30,638 nucleotides of DNA from Alistipes sp. CAG:268 (lineage in GTDB: Bacteria > Bacteroidota > Bacteroidia > Bacteroidales > Rikenellaceae), in NCBI GenBank assembly GCA_000434235.1, contig FR891974.1:1-30638 (forward strand), in the 5' to 3' direction. Position numbers and translations under genes: made by a program. The notes beneath the pieces were generated by a model, which did no database searches, was not told where the DNA came from, and saw only the letters and a program-made list of their open reading frames with translations. Shown here one piece after another: positions 15,180-24,298 of the stretch (its first letter is position 1; the number at the start of each line of letters is the position of its first letter).

Positions 15180-16502
15180 ATGAAAACGAAACTGCTACCC
15201 CTCATGCTGCTGGCGGGAATAGCCCTTTCGGGCTGCGGCACGGCCGACACGGCGGCCGACTCCTTCGTCCGGGTCGAAAACGGACAGTTCCTGCTCAACG
15301 ACAAGCCCTACTACTTCATCGGCACCAACTTCTGGTATGGCCCCATCCTCGGATCGCAGGGTCCCGACGGCGACCGCGGGCGTCTGGCCCGCGAGCTCGA
15401 CGCACTGCGTGACCGCGGCGTGACGAACCTCCGCGTGCTGGTGGGTGCCGACGGCGAGGAGGGCGTACCCTGCAAGATCGAGCCCATCCTGCAGACCGCA
15501 CCGGGCGAGTACGACGATGCACTGCTCGACGGGCTGGACTACTTTATGCGCGAGGCAGCACGCCGCGACATGAAGGTCGTACTCTACCTCACCAACTCGT
15601 GGGAGTGGTCCGGAGGCTACTCGCAATACCTCATGTGGGCCGGCGAGGAGAAGGCCCCAATCCCGGGGATTGATGGATGGAACCCCTTCCGCGAATATGT
15701 CGCCGGCTTCATCCCCAACGAGCGGGCCCGGGAGATGTTCGCCGACCACGTGCGCTTCATCGTCGGCCGTACGAACCGCTACACGAACCGGAAGTACAGC
15801 GAGGATCCCGCCATCTTCTCATGGCAGATCTGCAACGAACCCCGCGCATTCAGCGATGAGAACAAGGAGGAGTTCGCCCGCTGGATCGGTTCCACGGCCC
15901 GCCTGATCCGCTCGCTCGATCCCAACCACATGATCTCGACCGGCTCGGAGGGGTTGTTCGGCTGCGAAGTGGACACGCTGCTGACCGAGCGCATCCACGC
16001 CTTCCCCGAGATCTCCTATGTCAATCTCCACATCTGGCCCTACAACTGGCAGTGGGCCACGGCCGGGCACCTCGACGAGGAGTTCGACAACGCCCGGCAG
16101 CTGACCCGCGAGTACCTGGAGTGCCACCTCGACATCGCCGAGCGGCTCAACAAGCCGGTGGTCGTCGAGGAGTTCGGATTCCCGCGCGACAGCGTCCGCT
16201 TCGACCGAGGCACACCGACCCGCCTGCGCGACGCATACTATACCGACCTGCTCGACCGGGTCATCGGCTCGAAAGCCGAAGGCGGACTGCTGGCCGGCTG
16301 CAACTTCTGGGGCTGGGCCGGCGAGGCGCGTCCGGCCCACCACAACTGGCAGCGCGGCGACGATTTCTGCTGCGACCCGGCCCACGAGCCGCAGGGCTTC
16401 TACTGCGTCTACGACGACGACACGACCGCCGAACTGATCCGTGACGCCAACCGCCGTCTCGAGGCGACCCCGCTGCCGGGCGAAGCGACAAAAGTCCAAT
16501 AA
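15180..16502 (+). CDS. GH5 family lipoprotein, probable beta-mannanase/mannosidase (GH5_7-like)
   Basis: 440 aa. A lipoprotein signal (MKTKLLPLMLLAGIALSGC, Cys19) indicates anchoring in the envelope. The mature protein is a single TIM barrel of glycoside hydrolase family 5, most like subfamily 7 mannan-active enzymes: FLLNDKPYYFIGTNFWYGP at the start of the barrel and TNLRVLVGADGE on strand two. IFSWQICNEPRAFSDENKEEF carries the acid/base Glu220, and NKPVVVEEFGFPRDS carries the probable nucleophile Glu331. No carbohydrate-binding module. Preceded by a 137-aa unknown gene and followed by a strong terminator. With two GH92 genes in this window it points to mannan or mannose-glycan use, but no SusCD genes are near. 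Confidence 0.9.
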   Translation: MKTKLLPLMLLAGIALSGCGTADTAADSFVRVENGQFLLNDKPYYFIGTNFWYGPILGSQGPDGDRGRLARELDALRDRGVTNLRVLVGADGEEGVPCKIEPILQTAPGEYDDALLDGLDYFMREAARRDMKVVLYLTNSWEWSGGYSQYLMWAGEEKAPIPGIDGWNPFREYVAGFIPNERAREMFADHVRFIVGRTNRYTNRKYSEDPAIFSWQICNEPRAFSDENKEEFARWIGSTARLIRSLDPNHMISTGSEGLFGCEVDTLLTERIHAFPEISYVNLHIWPYNWQWATAGHLDEEFDNARQLTREYLECHLDIAERLNKPVVVEEFGFPRDSVRFDRGTPTRLRDAYYTDLLDRVIGSKAEGGLLAGCNFWGWAGEARPAHHNWQRGDDFCCDPAHEPQGFYCVYDDDTTAELIRDANRRLEATPLPGEATKVQ

Positions 16503-16547
16503 GGAAAGGCCTGCGTCGGCCGACGTCCGGCGACAGTTTTCCCAAGC

Positions 16548-16589
16548 GATACGTCCCGCAGTTCCGATTTGGAAACTGCGGGACGTATC
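16548..16589 (+). terminator. Terminator after GH5 gene
   Basis: A 16-bp perfect stem, GATACGTCCCGCAGTT with AACTGCGGGACGTATC, loop about 10 bases, followed by CTTTC. It ends the plus-strand unit ahead of convergent gapA. Confidence 0.75.
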
Positions 16590-16654
16590 CTTTCATGCCG
16601 TCCGTCCCCATCCGCCCCGCCCGTCCTGCCCGTTCCGGCCGAGAGCAAAACACA

Positions 16655-16688
16655 GCGATGCTTCCGGTCTTGTGCCCGGGAGCATCGC
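16655..16688 (-). terminator. Second hairpin downstream of gapA
   Basis: An 8-bp stem GCGATGCT / AGCATCGC with an inner CCGG/CCGG extension; on the minus strand TGTGTTTTG follows. It lies just beyond the main gapA terminator and could act as a backup. Confidence 0.5.
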
Positions 16689-16722
16689 AAAAAAAAGAGG
16701 GATCCGGCGAAGCGGATCCCTC
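16688..16722 (-). terminator. Intrinsic terminator of gapA
   Basis: On the minus strand GAGGGATCC-GCTTCGCC-GGATCCCTC is followed by eight T residues: a textbook rho-independent terminator 25 bp after the gapA stop. Confidence 0.9.
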
Positions 16723-16747
16723 CAACTATGGTCTTTTGCGGGTCAGA

Positions 16748-17782
<1,035 letters not shown>

Positions 17783-17814
17783 TTAGTAAAAAACTCGCGT
17801 CGTTTTTCCACGCG

Positions 17815-17845
17815 CAAAAGTACACACTTTCTAAATTTTACGCAA
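17815..17845 (-). promoter_or_regulatory. gapA promoter, TTG-N20-TACTTTTG
   Basis: On the minus strand a -33 TTG (17845-17843), 20 bases and -7 TACTTTTG (17822-17815). Flanking DNA up to 17862 is very AT-rich against the GC-rich background, which may act as an upstream activating element. Confidence 0.75.
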
Positions 17846-17862
17846 TAAAAATCGTAAATTTT

Positions 17863-18621
17863 TTAATGAATGCCCGCCGCCTTGGCGCGCTTGGCCATAG
17901 CCGAGGCGAAGACGAAATCGTTCAGTTCCGGATTGTCGGCGTGCAGGATATCGTCCTTGGTTCCCTCCCACCACTTGCGGCCGTTGTGGATGTATACGAT
18001 CTTCTCGCCGATCTCCATCACGGAGTTCATGTCGTGCGTATTGACGATCGTCGTGATGCCGTACTCCTGGGTGATCTCGTGGATCAGGTTGTCGATGACG
18101 ATCGAGGTCTGCGGGTCGAGGCCCGAGTTGGGCTCGTCGCAGAACAGATAGCGCGGGTTCATGACGATGGCCCGGGCGATGGCCACCCGCTTGATCATGC
18201 CGCCCGACAACTCGGCCGGGTAGAGGCGATTGGCGTTCTCGAGCCGCACGCGCTGCAGGCAGAAGTTCACCCGCTCCATCTTCTCGCGTTCGCTCTTCGA
18301 GGTAAAGAGGTCGAGCGGCAGCTTGACGTTCTCCTCGACGGTCGAGCTGTCGAGCAGCGCCCCGCCCTGGAAGATCATCCCGATGTCCTTGCGGATCGTC
18401 TTGCGCTCGCGGAAGCCCAGCCGCGTGAAGTTCACGTCGTCGTACCAGACGTCGCCCGCATCGGGCTCGTGCAGCCCCACGAGGGTCTTCAGCAGCACGG
18501 TCTTGCCCGAGCCGCTGCGCCCGATGATCAGATTGGTCTTCCCGGTCTCGAACTCGACCGAGATATCGTCGAGGACCGTGCGTCCGTCGAACGACTTGAC
18601 GATATGTTCGGCTCGTATCAT
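17863..18621 (-). CDS. mlaF: ABC transporter ATPase, MlaF-type
   Basis: 252 aa ATPase of the Mla/MCE-type phospholipid transport system between inner and outer membrane. Walker A is GRSGSGKT (34-41), the Q-loop MIFQGGALLDSSTVEENV, signature LSGGM (138-142), Walker B YLFCDEP followed by the D-loop SGLDP, and the switch His in NTHDMNS. The Q-loop context IFQGGALL(D) is characteristic of MlaF-like ATPases. Its ATG overlaps the mlaE stop by 4 bp. No MlaD-like MCE protein gene is in this window, so the complex must be completed elsewhere. No terminator is evident before gapA. Confidence 0.93.
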   Translation of the reverse strand: MIRAEHIVKSFDGRTVLDDISVEFETGKTNLIIGRSGSGKTVLLKTLVGLHEPDAGDVWYDDVNFTRLGFRERKTIRKDIGMIFQGGALLDSSTVEENVKLPLDLFTSKSEREKMERVNFCLQRVRLENANRLYPAELSGGMIKRVAIARAIVMNPRYLFCDEPNSGLDPQTSIVIDNLIHEITQEYGITTIVNTHDMNSVMEIGEKIVYIHNGRKWWEGTKDDILHADNPELNDFVFASAMAKRAKAAGIH

Positions 18622-19361
18622 ATCAACAGCACTTGCGTCAGGATCAGGTCGAAAAGCAGGATCACGATCGAGCTGGCCACCACGGCGCGCGTCGATGCGG
18701 CGCCCACCTCGAGCGAGTTGCCGCGGGCGTAATAGCCGTAGAAGGCCGAGATCGAGGTGATGATGTAGGCGAAGAAGACGGTCTTGATGAGCGTGTAGGT
18801 GATTGAATAGGGGCGGAAGTCCATCAGCAGGCCATCGACATAGTCGGCCGGGATCATGATTCCGGTGGCTGCGGCGATGAGCCAGCCGCCGATGACGCCG
18901 ATCAGGATCGAGAGGATCGTCAGGAAGGGAAAGAAGATCATCGACGCCACGATCTTCGGCAGGATGAGGTACGAGGCCGAATTGACCCCCATGATCTCCA
19001 GGGCGTCGATCTGCTCGGTGATGCGCATCGTGCCGATCTCCGAGGCGATGCTCGAGCCGACCTTGCCGGCCAGGATCAGCGCCACGACGGCCGATGAGAA
19101 CTCGAGGATCATCGTCTCGCGCGTGGCATAGCCGATGAGCGACTGCGGGATGAACGGCGAGTCGAGGTTGATCGACATCTGGAGCGTGATGACCGCACCG
19201 ATGAAGATCGAGATGATGGCCGTCAGCCCGATGGAGTTCACGCCGAGGGCCTCCATCTCGTAGATGATCCTCCGGCGGTAGATGGCGGCCTTCTCGGGAC
19301 GGGAAAAGACCTTCCCCATCAGCATGAAATAGCGCCCTATGAGTTCGAATACCTTCAACAT
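18618..19361 (-). CDS. mlaE: ABC transporter permease, MlaE family
   Basis: 247 aa inner membrane permease of the Mla/MCE-type lipid transport system. MlaE family hallmarks: IYEMEALGVNSIGLTAIISIFIGAVITLQ, VALILAGKVGSSIASEIGTMRITEQIDALEIMGVNS (the conserved interface segment), LPKIVASMIFFPFLTILSILIGVIGGW, and YYARGNSLEVGAASTRAVV. About five hydrophobic helices. The ATG at 19361 is chosen because AAGGAG lies five bases before it; a GTG at 19367 overlapping the upstream stop is the alternative. Overlaps mlaF by 4 bp. Confidence 0.93.
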   Translation of the reverse strand: MLKVFELIGRYFMLMGKVFSRPEKAAIYRRRIIYEMEALGVNSIGLTAIISIFIGAVITLQMSINLDSPFIPQSLIGYATRETMILEFSSAVVALILAGKVGSSIASEIGTMRITEQIDALEIMGVNSASYLILPKIVASMIFFPFLTILSILIGVIGGWLIAAATGIMIPADYVDGLLMDFRPYSITYTLIKTVFFAYIITSISAFYGYYARGNSLEVGAASTRAVVASSIVILLFDLILTQVLLI

Positions 19362-19363
19362 GG

Positions 19364-19771
19364 TCACTCCTTGGTCTCTTCGAAATCGACGTAGTCGCCG
19401 ACCTTTTCCGACACGCGCTTCTCGGGGGCGTCGGACGTGCGGTAGACCTTCACCTCACCCTCGCGCTCCTGCTTCGGAGGCCGCTGCCGCGCCCCGAAGC
19501 CGCGGGGATCGAAGCCGCCCGCGGCACCGCCGAATCCCTCGCCGAAACGCTCCTCCATCTCCTTGCGCATGCGGTAGATCCGCCAGCGGAAGAGAAGCAC
19601 GCCCGCAACGAGCAGCAGAACGAATCCCATAATAAAATACAGTATGAATAGTGCAATACCCTTCAGCAGCGCCGGAGCACCCAGCGCCAGGATCAGAATG
19701 ACGAGCACGGTCAGCGAGTTCCGCTGTACGAACCCCACGAGTGCGTCGATGACTGCCATCAGATATTTCAT
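19364..19771 (-). CDS. DUF4834 family small membrane protein
   Basis: 135 aa. Two hydrophobic segments (about 16-39 and 40-62: VLVILILALGAPALLKGIALFILYFIMGFVLLLVAGVLLF) are followed by a basic stretch WRIYRMRKEMEERF. The tail is glycine-rich, then charged, and ends VSEKVGDYVDFEETKE. The layout, including the C-terminal GDYVDFEE, fits DUF4834, a Bacteroidota family of unknown function. It is the first gene of the operon with mlaE and mlaF, its stop adjoining the mlaE start, so a role around lipid transport is possible but unproven. Confidence 0.8.
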   Translation of the reverse strand: MKYLMAVIDALVGFVQRNSLTVLVILILALGAPALLKGIALFILYFIMGFVLLLVAGVLLFRWRIYRMRKEMEERFGEGFGGAAGGFDPRGFGARQRPPKQEREGEVKVYRTSDAPEKRVSEKVGDYVDFEETKE

Positions 19772-19797
19772 CGTTCGTTTTTCGAGTTACAGCCCTA

Positions 19798-19805
19798 CAA
19801 AGGTA
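19798..19805 (-). promoter_or_regulatory. Predicted -7 box of DUF4834-mlaE-mlaF operon (TACCTTTG)
   Basis: TACCTTTG on the minus strand, 26 bp before the ATG at 19771. Forms a divergent pair with the purB box at 19837. Confidence 0.6.
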
Positions 19806-19836
19806 GGGAAAATTATGCGGATTTCAATAAATGTCG

Positions 19837-19844
19837 TAATTTTG
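19837..19844 (+). promoter_or_regulatory. Predicted -7 box of purB (TAATTTTG)
   Basis: TAATTTTG on the plus strand, 30 bp before the purB ATG. The -33 region is weak. Confidence 0.55.
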
Positions 19845-19874
19845 GTGCCGGAAAGCAAAAATCACCACACGACC

Positions 19875-21221
19875 ATGATAACCCCGCTCACAGCCATTTC
19901 GCCCGTAGACGGGCGCTACCGTAACAAAACGGAAAAACTTGCAGATTATTTTTCGGAAGCGGCACTGATCCGCTACCGCATCCGCGTCGAGATCGAATAC
20001 TTCATCGCCCTGTGCGAGCTGCCGCTGCCGCAGCTTGAGGGCATCGACCACGCCCGCTTCACCGACCTGCGCCGGCTCTACACCGACTTCTCCGAGGCCG
20101 ACGCGCTGCGTGTCAAGGAGATCGAGTCCGTCACCAACCACGACGTAAAGGCCGTCGAGTACATCATCAAGGAGAAGATGGATGCGCTGGGGCTCTCCGC
20201 ATACAAGGAGTTCGTACACTTCGGACTCACCTCGCAGGACATCAACAACACATCGATCCCCCTCTCGCTCAAGGAGGCCCTCACGGGGGTCTACTACCCC
20301 GCCGTCGAGGAGGTGCGCGACAAGCTGGCCGCCTTCGCCAGGGAGTGGCACGACGTGCCGATGCTGGCACGCACGCACGGGCAGCCCGCCTCGCCCACGA
20401 CCCTCGGCAAGGAGTTCATGGTCTTCGTCGAGCGGCTCGAGAAGCAGCTGGCCATGCTCCATGCGATCGCCATCCCGGCCAAGTTCGGCGGCGCCACGGG
20501 CAACTTCAACGCCCACCATGCGGCCTATCCCTCGATCGACTGGGTGGCTTTCGCCAACCGGTTCGTCGGCGATACCCTCGGGCTGAGCCGCTCGCAATAC
20601 ACCACGCAGATCGAGCACTACGACAACCTGGCGGCGATCTTCGACTGCATGAAGCGCATCGACACGATCCTTGTGGACCTCTCGCGCGACATGTGGACCT
20701 ACATCTCGATGGAGTACTTCAAGCAGCGCATCAAGGCCGGCGAGGTCGGCTCGAGCGCCATGCCCCACAAGGTGAACCCCATCGATTTCGAGAATGCCGA
20801 GGGCAACTTCGGCATCGCCAACGCCATTTTCGAGCACCTCTCGTCGAAACTCCCCGTCTCGCGCCTGCAGCGTGACCTGACGGACTCGACCGTGCTGCGC
20901 AACATCGGCGTGCCCGTGGCCCACGCCGTGATCGCCCTGCAGTCGCTCATGAAGGGGCTGGGCAAGGTGATCCTCAACCGCGAGGCGCTGGACCGCGACC
21001 TGGAGCAGAACTGGGCCGTCGTGGCCGAGGGCATACAGACGATCCTGCGCCGCGAGGGCTATCCGAAGCCCTACGAGGCGCTGAAGGCCCTGACACGCAC
21101 CAACACCCACATCACGCGCGAGGCGATCGCCGCCTTCATCGAGACGCTCGACGTGGCCGAGACGGTGAAGCAGGAACTGCGCGCCCTCTCGCCCGCGACC
21201 TACACGGGTGTCTTCCGGTAA
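19875..21221 (+). CDS. purB: Adenylosuccinate lyase
   Basis: 448 aa cytosolic enzyme acting twice in purine synthesis: SAICAR to AICAR plus fumarate, and adenylosuccinate to AMP plus fumarate. TAISPVDGRYRNKTEKLADYFSEAALIRYRI is typical of the E. coli-type PurB. HFGLTSQDINNTSIPL, ARTHGQPASPTTLGKEF (a conserved catalytic His), and the superfamily signature GSSAMPHKVNPIDFENAEGN at about residue 292-311 (mobile loop serine) are present. The frame is open upstream, but the ATG at 19875 follows a promoter box by 30 bp and family similarity begins here. Followed after 12 bp by a small membrane protein gene. Confidence 0.97.
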   Translation: MITPLTAISPVDGRYRNKTEKLADYFSEAALIRYRIRVEIEYFIALCELPLPQLEGIDHARFTDLRRLYTDFSEADALRVKEIESVTNHDVKAVEYIIKEKMDALGLSAYKEFVHFGLTSQDINNTSIPLSLKEALTGVYYPAVEEVRDKLAAFAREWHDVPMLARTHGQPASPTTLGKEFMVFVERLEKQLAMLHAIAIPAKFGGATGNFNAHHAAYPSIDWVAFANRFVGDTLGLSRSQYTTQIEHYDNLAAIFDCMKRIDTILVDLSRDMWTYISMEYFKQRIKAGEVGSSAMPHKVNPIDFENAEGNFGIANAIFEHLSSKLPVSRLQRDLTDSTVLRNIGVPVAHAVIALQSLMKGLGKVILNREALDRDLEQNWAVVAEGIQTILRREGYPKPYEALKALTRTNTHITREAIAAFIETLDVAETVKQELRALSPATYTGVFR

Positions 21222-21233
21222 CCGGCAGCGAAG

Positions 21234-21602
21234 ATGGGATTCGGGCTTGTCCTCTACGGCATCTTCGCCGTGTTTTTCCTCGTACTCGGAGTCATCTTTT
21301 TCCTGGGCCGCGGAGCGCGGCTGATCGCCGGCTACAATACGATGCCGAAGGAGGAACGCGCACGTTACGACGAAAAGGCGCTGTGTCGTTTCATGGGCAA
21401 ACTGATGTTCTACTGCGCCGTCTGCATGCTCCTAATGGGCGCCGACAAAATCCACCCTCACCAGGGGTTCGGAGCTGCCGGCATGATCTGGCTGGCGATC
21501 GGCGCCGTCGCAGCGGTGATCTACGCCAATACGGGCAACCGTTTCCTGAAAAAGCCGCCGCAAAGGCGGGACCCGGAGGGAAAATATCCCCCACGGACAT
21601 AA
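21234..21602 (+). CDS. DUF3784 small membrane protein
   Basis: 122 aa with three hydrophobic helices (about 4-24, 57-69 and 80-96). The motif RGARLIAGYNTMPKEERARYDEKALCRFMGKLMF after the first helix is characteristic of DUF3784, a family of unknown function found in gut Bacteroidota and Firmicutes. The C terminus is short and basic. It starts 12 bp after purB and ends at a terminator, so it is probably co-transcribed with purB; a functional link to purines is not implied. Confidence 0.82.
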   Translation: MGFGLVLYGIFAVFFLVLGVIFFLGRGARLIAGYNTMPKEERARYDEKALCRFMGKLMFYCAVCMLLMGADKIHPHQGFGAAGMIWLAIGAVAAVIYANTGNRFLKKPPQRRDPEGKYPPRT

Positions 21603-21616
21603 GAATAGAATGAAGC

Positions 21617-21649
21617 GAGCCGCCGAAGGATTCCGATCCCCGGCGGCTC
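21617..21649 (+). terminator. Terminator after purB-DUF3784
   Basis: A 9-bp perfect stem GAGCCGCCG / CGGCGGCTC, loop 15 bases, followed by TTCGTT. It starts 14 bp after the stop codon. Confidence 0.7.
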
Positions 21650-21909
21650 TTCGTTGGCACGCACTTTGCCCATTCCTGAAGCAACTGCGGCACAGCAACC
21701 GCAGTGAGGTTTCTTCATTTATTTAAGTTTGGGTTAGTAGTTTAGGAGGGCCATCCTCCGGAGGCGGCAGGCAATCGCGAGATCCCCTGCCGCTTTTTCA
21801 TGCCGTCCCGGCCACGCCGCGGCAACACGCACGATGTGCCGCGACCGTGACGGAACCGCGCGGCACACAGAGTCTGCGACCCGCCGGAAGCACACGCACA
21901 GGGCAGGGG
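21650..21909. other. Gene-free stretch with several hairpins
   Basis: No credible coding region. It holds a 7-bp hairpin ACTGCGG-N8-CCGCAGT (21684-21705), a possible promoter box and small RNA with an intrinsic terminator (21724-21798), and a hairpin GTGCCGCG / CGCGGCAC with an inner CCG-TGA-CGG (21836-21866). The last lies after the TonB receptor gene and may end that transcript although no T tract follows. Confidence 0.6.
21724..21798 (+). ncRNA. Candidate small RNA with intrinsic terminator
   Basis: A TAnnTTTG match, TAAGTTTG (21724-21731), precedes a 60-70 nt segment containing hairpin GGAGG-GCCAT-CCTCC (21745-21759) and then GCGGCAGG / CCTGCCGC (21764-21793) followed by TTTTT. The terminator is good in the plus direction and no plus-strand gene precedes it within 160 bp except one already ended by its own terminator. 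No known RNA family was recognised. It could instead be the remnant end of some other transcript. Confidence 0.35.
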
Positions 21910-24294
21910 TCAGAACTCCACCGTGATGCCGATCGAGGGCAGCAGCGTGCCGCTCTCCTGCCGGAGCACCTTCATTTTGTAGCGCTGCTCCGAGACCGGA
22001 TCCTCGGGATTGAGGATCTCGCCCGTGGACATCAGCACGTCGGGCTGCCGGAGTTTGCTCACCGTGACGTTCTGCAGGTCGATGTAGAACCCCAGCATGC
22101 ACCCCTTGAAGTAGAAGATCTTGTCGATGCGCAGGTCGAGCTGCGCAAAGGCGTCGAGCCGTTCAGCATTGTAGCGCGCATAGTCATAGTAGGGGCGTCC
22201 CTGCGCATCCCACGCCTCGACGAGCGACGACTTGTCGGCATCGTAAGGCGTATAGGGGGCCCCGCCCACGGCGCTCAGCTTCGCGCCGATGCTCCAGTTG
22301 CGGGGCAGGTCGTACGTTCCGCTGACGTTCACCACGAAGCGGTTGTCCCACGCCGAGGCGATCCACGGCGACGAGCCGTCGCTGCGGTACTCGCTGCGGT
22401 AGAGCGTCACCGACCCCACGATGTTCACCCGCCCGGGAATCTGCCAGCGGGCCATGGCCTCCACGCCGTAGGCGCGTCCTTCGGCCGAAGAGACGAGCGC
22501 CTCATTGCCCACCACGCCGTAGTCGTTGCCCTTGCACGAGAGCGGAATCCCGTCGGCGAGCGACAGGGGCACGTCGTCATATCCTTTGTAGAAGTTCTCG
22601 AGCGAGAGGACCAGCCGGTCGCGCAGGTGCCAGCTTACACCGGCACTCACCGCCCCGACACGCAGGTAGCGCAGGTCGCGGTTCACATACTGCCCGGCAT
22701 CGAGGTAGCCGAGTGCCGTATAGGGCGGCAGCTGGTAGTAGAGTCCGGCGCTGCCGCTGATCTTCCATCCCCCGCCCAGCACATACGACAGCGAGGCGCG
22801 CGGCGAAAGCTGGTGCCACGGCCGGGACATGTGGGAGGAGTAGTCGCACGCGTCGGCCCGCACCCCGGCCGATGCGGTGAAGCGCTTGTTTTCCGAGGAG
22901 TAGTCGGCTCCGACGAAGAGCCCCCAGCCGAAGATGCCCAGGTCGGTGCGGTAGTCGGCCGTGCGGGCTTCGTCGGTATAGAGGCGCTGGAAGGTGCGGT
23001 TCGTGTAGTCCGAATAGTTGAGTTCCGCCCCTTCGCGCAGGGTCCACTGTCCGAGATAGCTGCGGTTCTCGGCCCGCAGCGTGCTCTTCTGCTCCACGGA
23101 ACGCAGGCGCAGCGTGAGGTTCTCCTCCGAGGAGTCGTCGTTGCCGCGATACTTCAGGTTGCGGTTGTTCAGGTAGTTGTGGCTCAGGGTTACCGTCTGC
23201 ACGTGCTTCCCGGCATAGTGCTGCCACGAGGCACCGACCGTGAAGGTCTCCTGCTGGATGCGCGGCAGATAGCTCAGCAGGTACTCGGCATCCTCGCCCT
23301 TCTCATCGACGTTGAGCTTCATGTTGTCGATGCCGGCCAGCGCCAGAAAGGTCAGCTCGTCGCGCTCCGAGAAGCGGGTCTTGACCTTTACCTGCCCGTC
23401 GATGTAGTTCGGCAGGAACGGGAGCCCCAGCATCTTGAAGAGCAGCTGCAGGTAGGACTGCCTGAGCGAGAAGAGGTAGGTCGTCCTGTCGCCGATGTGG
23501 CCGCTGCCGCTGATCCCGGCGTCCGAGGCGCCGAGCGTCGCCTTGAAGGTCTGCCGCTCGGCATTGCCATCGCGGAGCTTGAAGTCGAGCACGGAGCTCA
23601 ACGCCCCGGCCCGGTCGGCCGGGAAGGCCCCGGTGTAGAAGTTGATCTCGCGGATCAGGTCGGCATTGACGATGCTCACCGGACCGCCCGTGGCGCCCTG
23701 CGTGGCAAAGTGGTTGATGTTCGGGATCTCGATGCCGTCCATGAAGAACTTGTTCTCCGACGGGCCGCCGCCGCGCACAATCAGGTCGTTGCGGTAGCCC
23801 ACCGGCGAGAAGGCCACGCCGGGATAGGAGCGCACGATGCGCGAGATGTCGCGGTTCGAACCGGGGCTCTTCTCGATCTCGCGGACCCCGATGACGTTCA
23901 GCCCCACGGGGCTCTCGACCGTCGCCCGGAAAGGCGAGGGACGGACCGTCACGGCCTCGACCTGCGTGGCATCCTCCTCGAGCTCGATCTCCACGAAGGG
24001 CGTAGCGGCCGAGACGAGGAACTCGGGGCTGACATAGCCCTTGTATCCGACCGAGGAGGCGACGAACCGCTGGATGCCGGGGCGTACCCGTTCGATGACA
24101 AACCGGCCGGTGGAGTCTGTCGAGGCGCCCCGCTGCTCCTCGCCCTGCACCACGACCGAAGCATAGGCGACCGGCTGGCGCGTCAGGCGGTCGATCACAC
24201 GACCCGACACCGGGTATCCCGAGGTTTGCTGCGCCCGCACCGCACACGGCACGGCGAGCAACAGCAACAAGCATGACAGACAGATCCGTTTCAT
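21910..24294 (-). CDS. TonB-dependent outer membrane receptor with N-terminal carboxypeptidase-like domain
   Basis: 794 aa outer membrane active-transport receptor. Signal peptide 1-21 (ending AVRA|Q). A carboxypeptidase regulatory-like domain lies at about 28-110 (VSGRVIDRLTRQPVAYASVVVQGEEQRGASTDSTGRFVIERVRPG). The plug at about 115-235 has GLNVIGVREIEKSPGSNRDISRIVRSYPGV, LIVRGGGPSENKFFMDGIEIPNINHF and GALSSVLDFKLRDGN. The 22-strand barrel follows and ends in SIGITVEF with the C-terminal aromatic. No SusD gene is adjacent, so this is not a standard polysaccharide locus. It starts 4 bp after an exported phosphatase/nuclease-like gene and is surely co-transcribed with it. The substrate is unknown; a product of that enzyme is a reasonable guess. 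Confidence 0.92.
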   Translation of the reverse strand: MKRICLSCLLLLLAVPCAVRAQQTSGYPVSGRVIDRLTRQPVAYASVVVQGEEQRGASTDSTGRFVIERVRPGIQRFVASSVGYKGYVSPEFLVSAATPFVEIELEEDATQVEAVTVRPSPFRATVESPVGLNVIGVREIEKSPGSNRDISRIVRSYPGVAFSPVGYRNDLIVRGGGPSENKFFMDGIEIPNINHFATQGATGGPVSIVNADLIREINFYTGAFPADRAGALSSVLDFKLRDGNAERQTFKATLGASDAGISGSGHIGDRTTYLFSLRQSYLQLLFKMLGLPFLPNYIDGQVKVKTRFSERDELTFLALAGIDNMKLNVDEKGEDAEYLLSYLPRIQQETFTVGASWQHYAGKHVQTVTLSHNYLNNRNLKYRGNDDSSEENLTLRLRSVEQKSTLRAENRSYLGQWTLREGAELNYSDYTNRTFQRLYTDEARTADYRTDLGIFGWGLFVGADYSSENKRFTASAGVRADACDYSSHMSRPWHQLSPRASLSYVLGGGWKISGSAGLYYQLPPYTALGYLDAGQYVNRDLRYLRVGAVSAGVSWHLRDRLVLSLENFYKGYDDVPLSLADGIPLSCKGNDYGVVGNEALVSSAEGRAYGVEAMARWQIPGRVNIVGSVTLYRSEYRSDGSSPWIASAWDNRFVVNVSGTYDLPRNWSIGAKLSAVGGAPYTPYDADKSSLVEAWDAQGRPYYDYARYNAERLDAFAQLDLRIDKIFYFKGCMLGFYIDLQNVTVSKLRQPDVLMSTGEILNPEDPVSEQRYKMKVLRQESGTLLPSIGITVEF

Positions 24295-24298
24295 CGTC

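Noticed and set aside
17823..17862. Imperfect AT-rich inverted repeat after mlaF as a terminator
   Set aside because: The stem (TTTACG / CGTAAA) is short and lies inside the gapA promoter region; AT-rich promoter DNA explains it better.
21521..21718. Short minus-strand frame beginning MKKPHCGCCAAVASGMGK
   Set aside because: Its start is attractive, but it soon runs antisense through the terminator and DUF3784 gene, and no minus-strand promoter is seen.
21847..24276. 809-aa open frame on the plus strand opposite the TonB receptor
   Set aside because: Same shadow effect; the minus-strand product has signal peptide, plug and barrel motifs.
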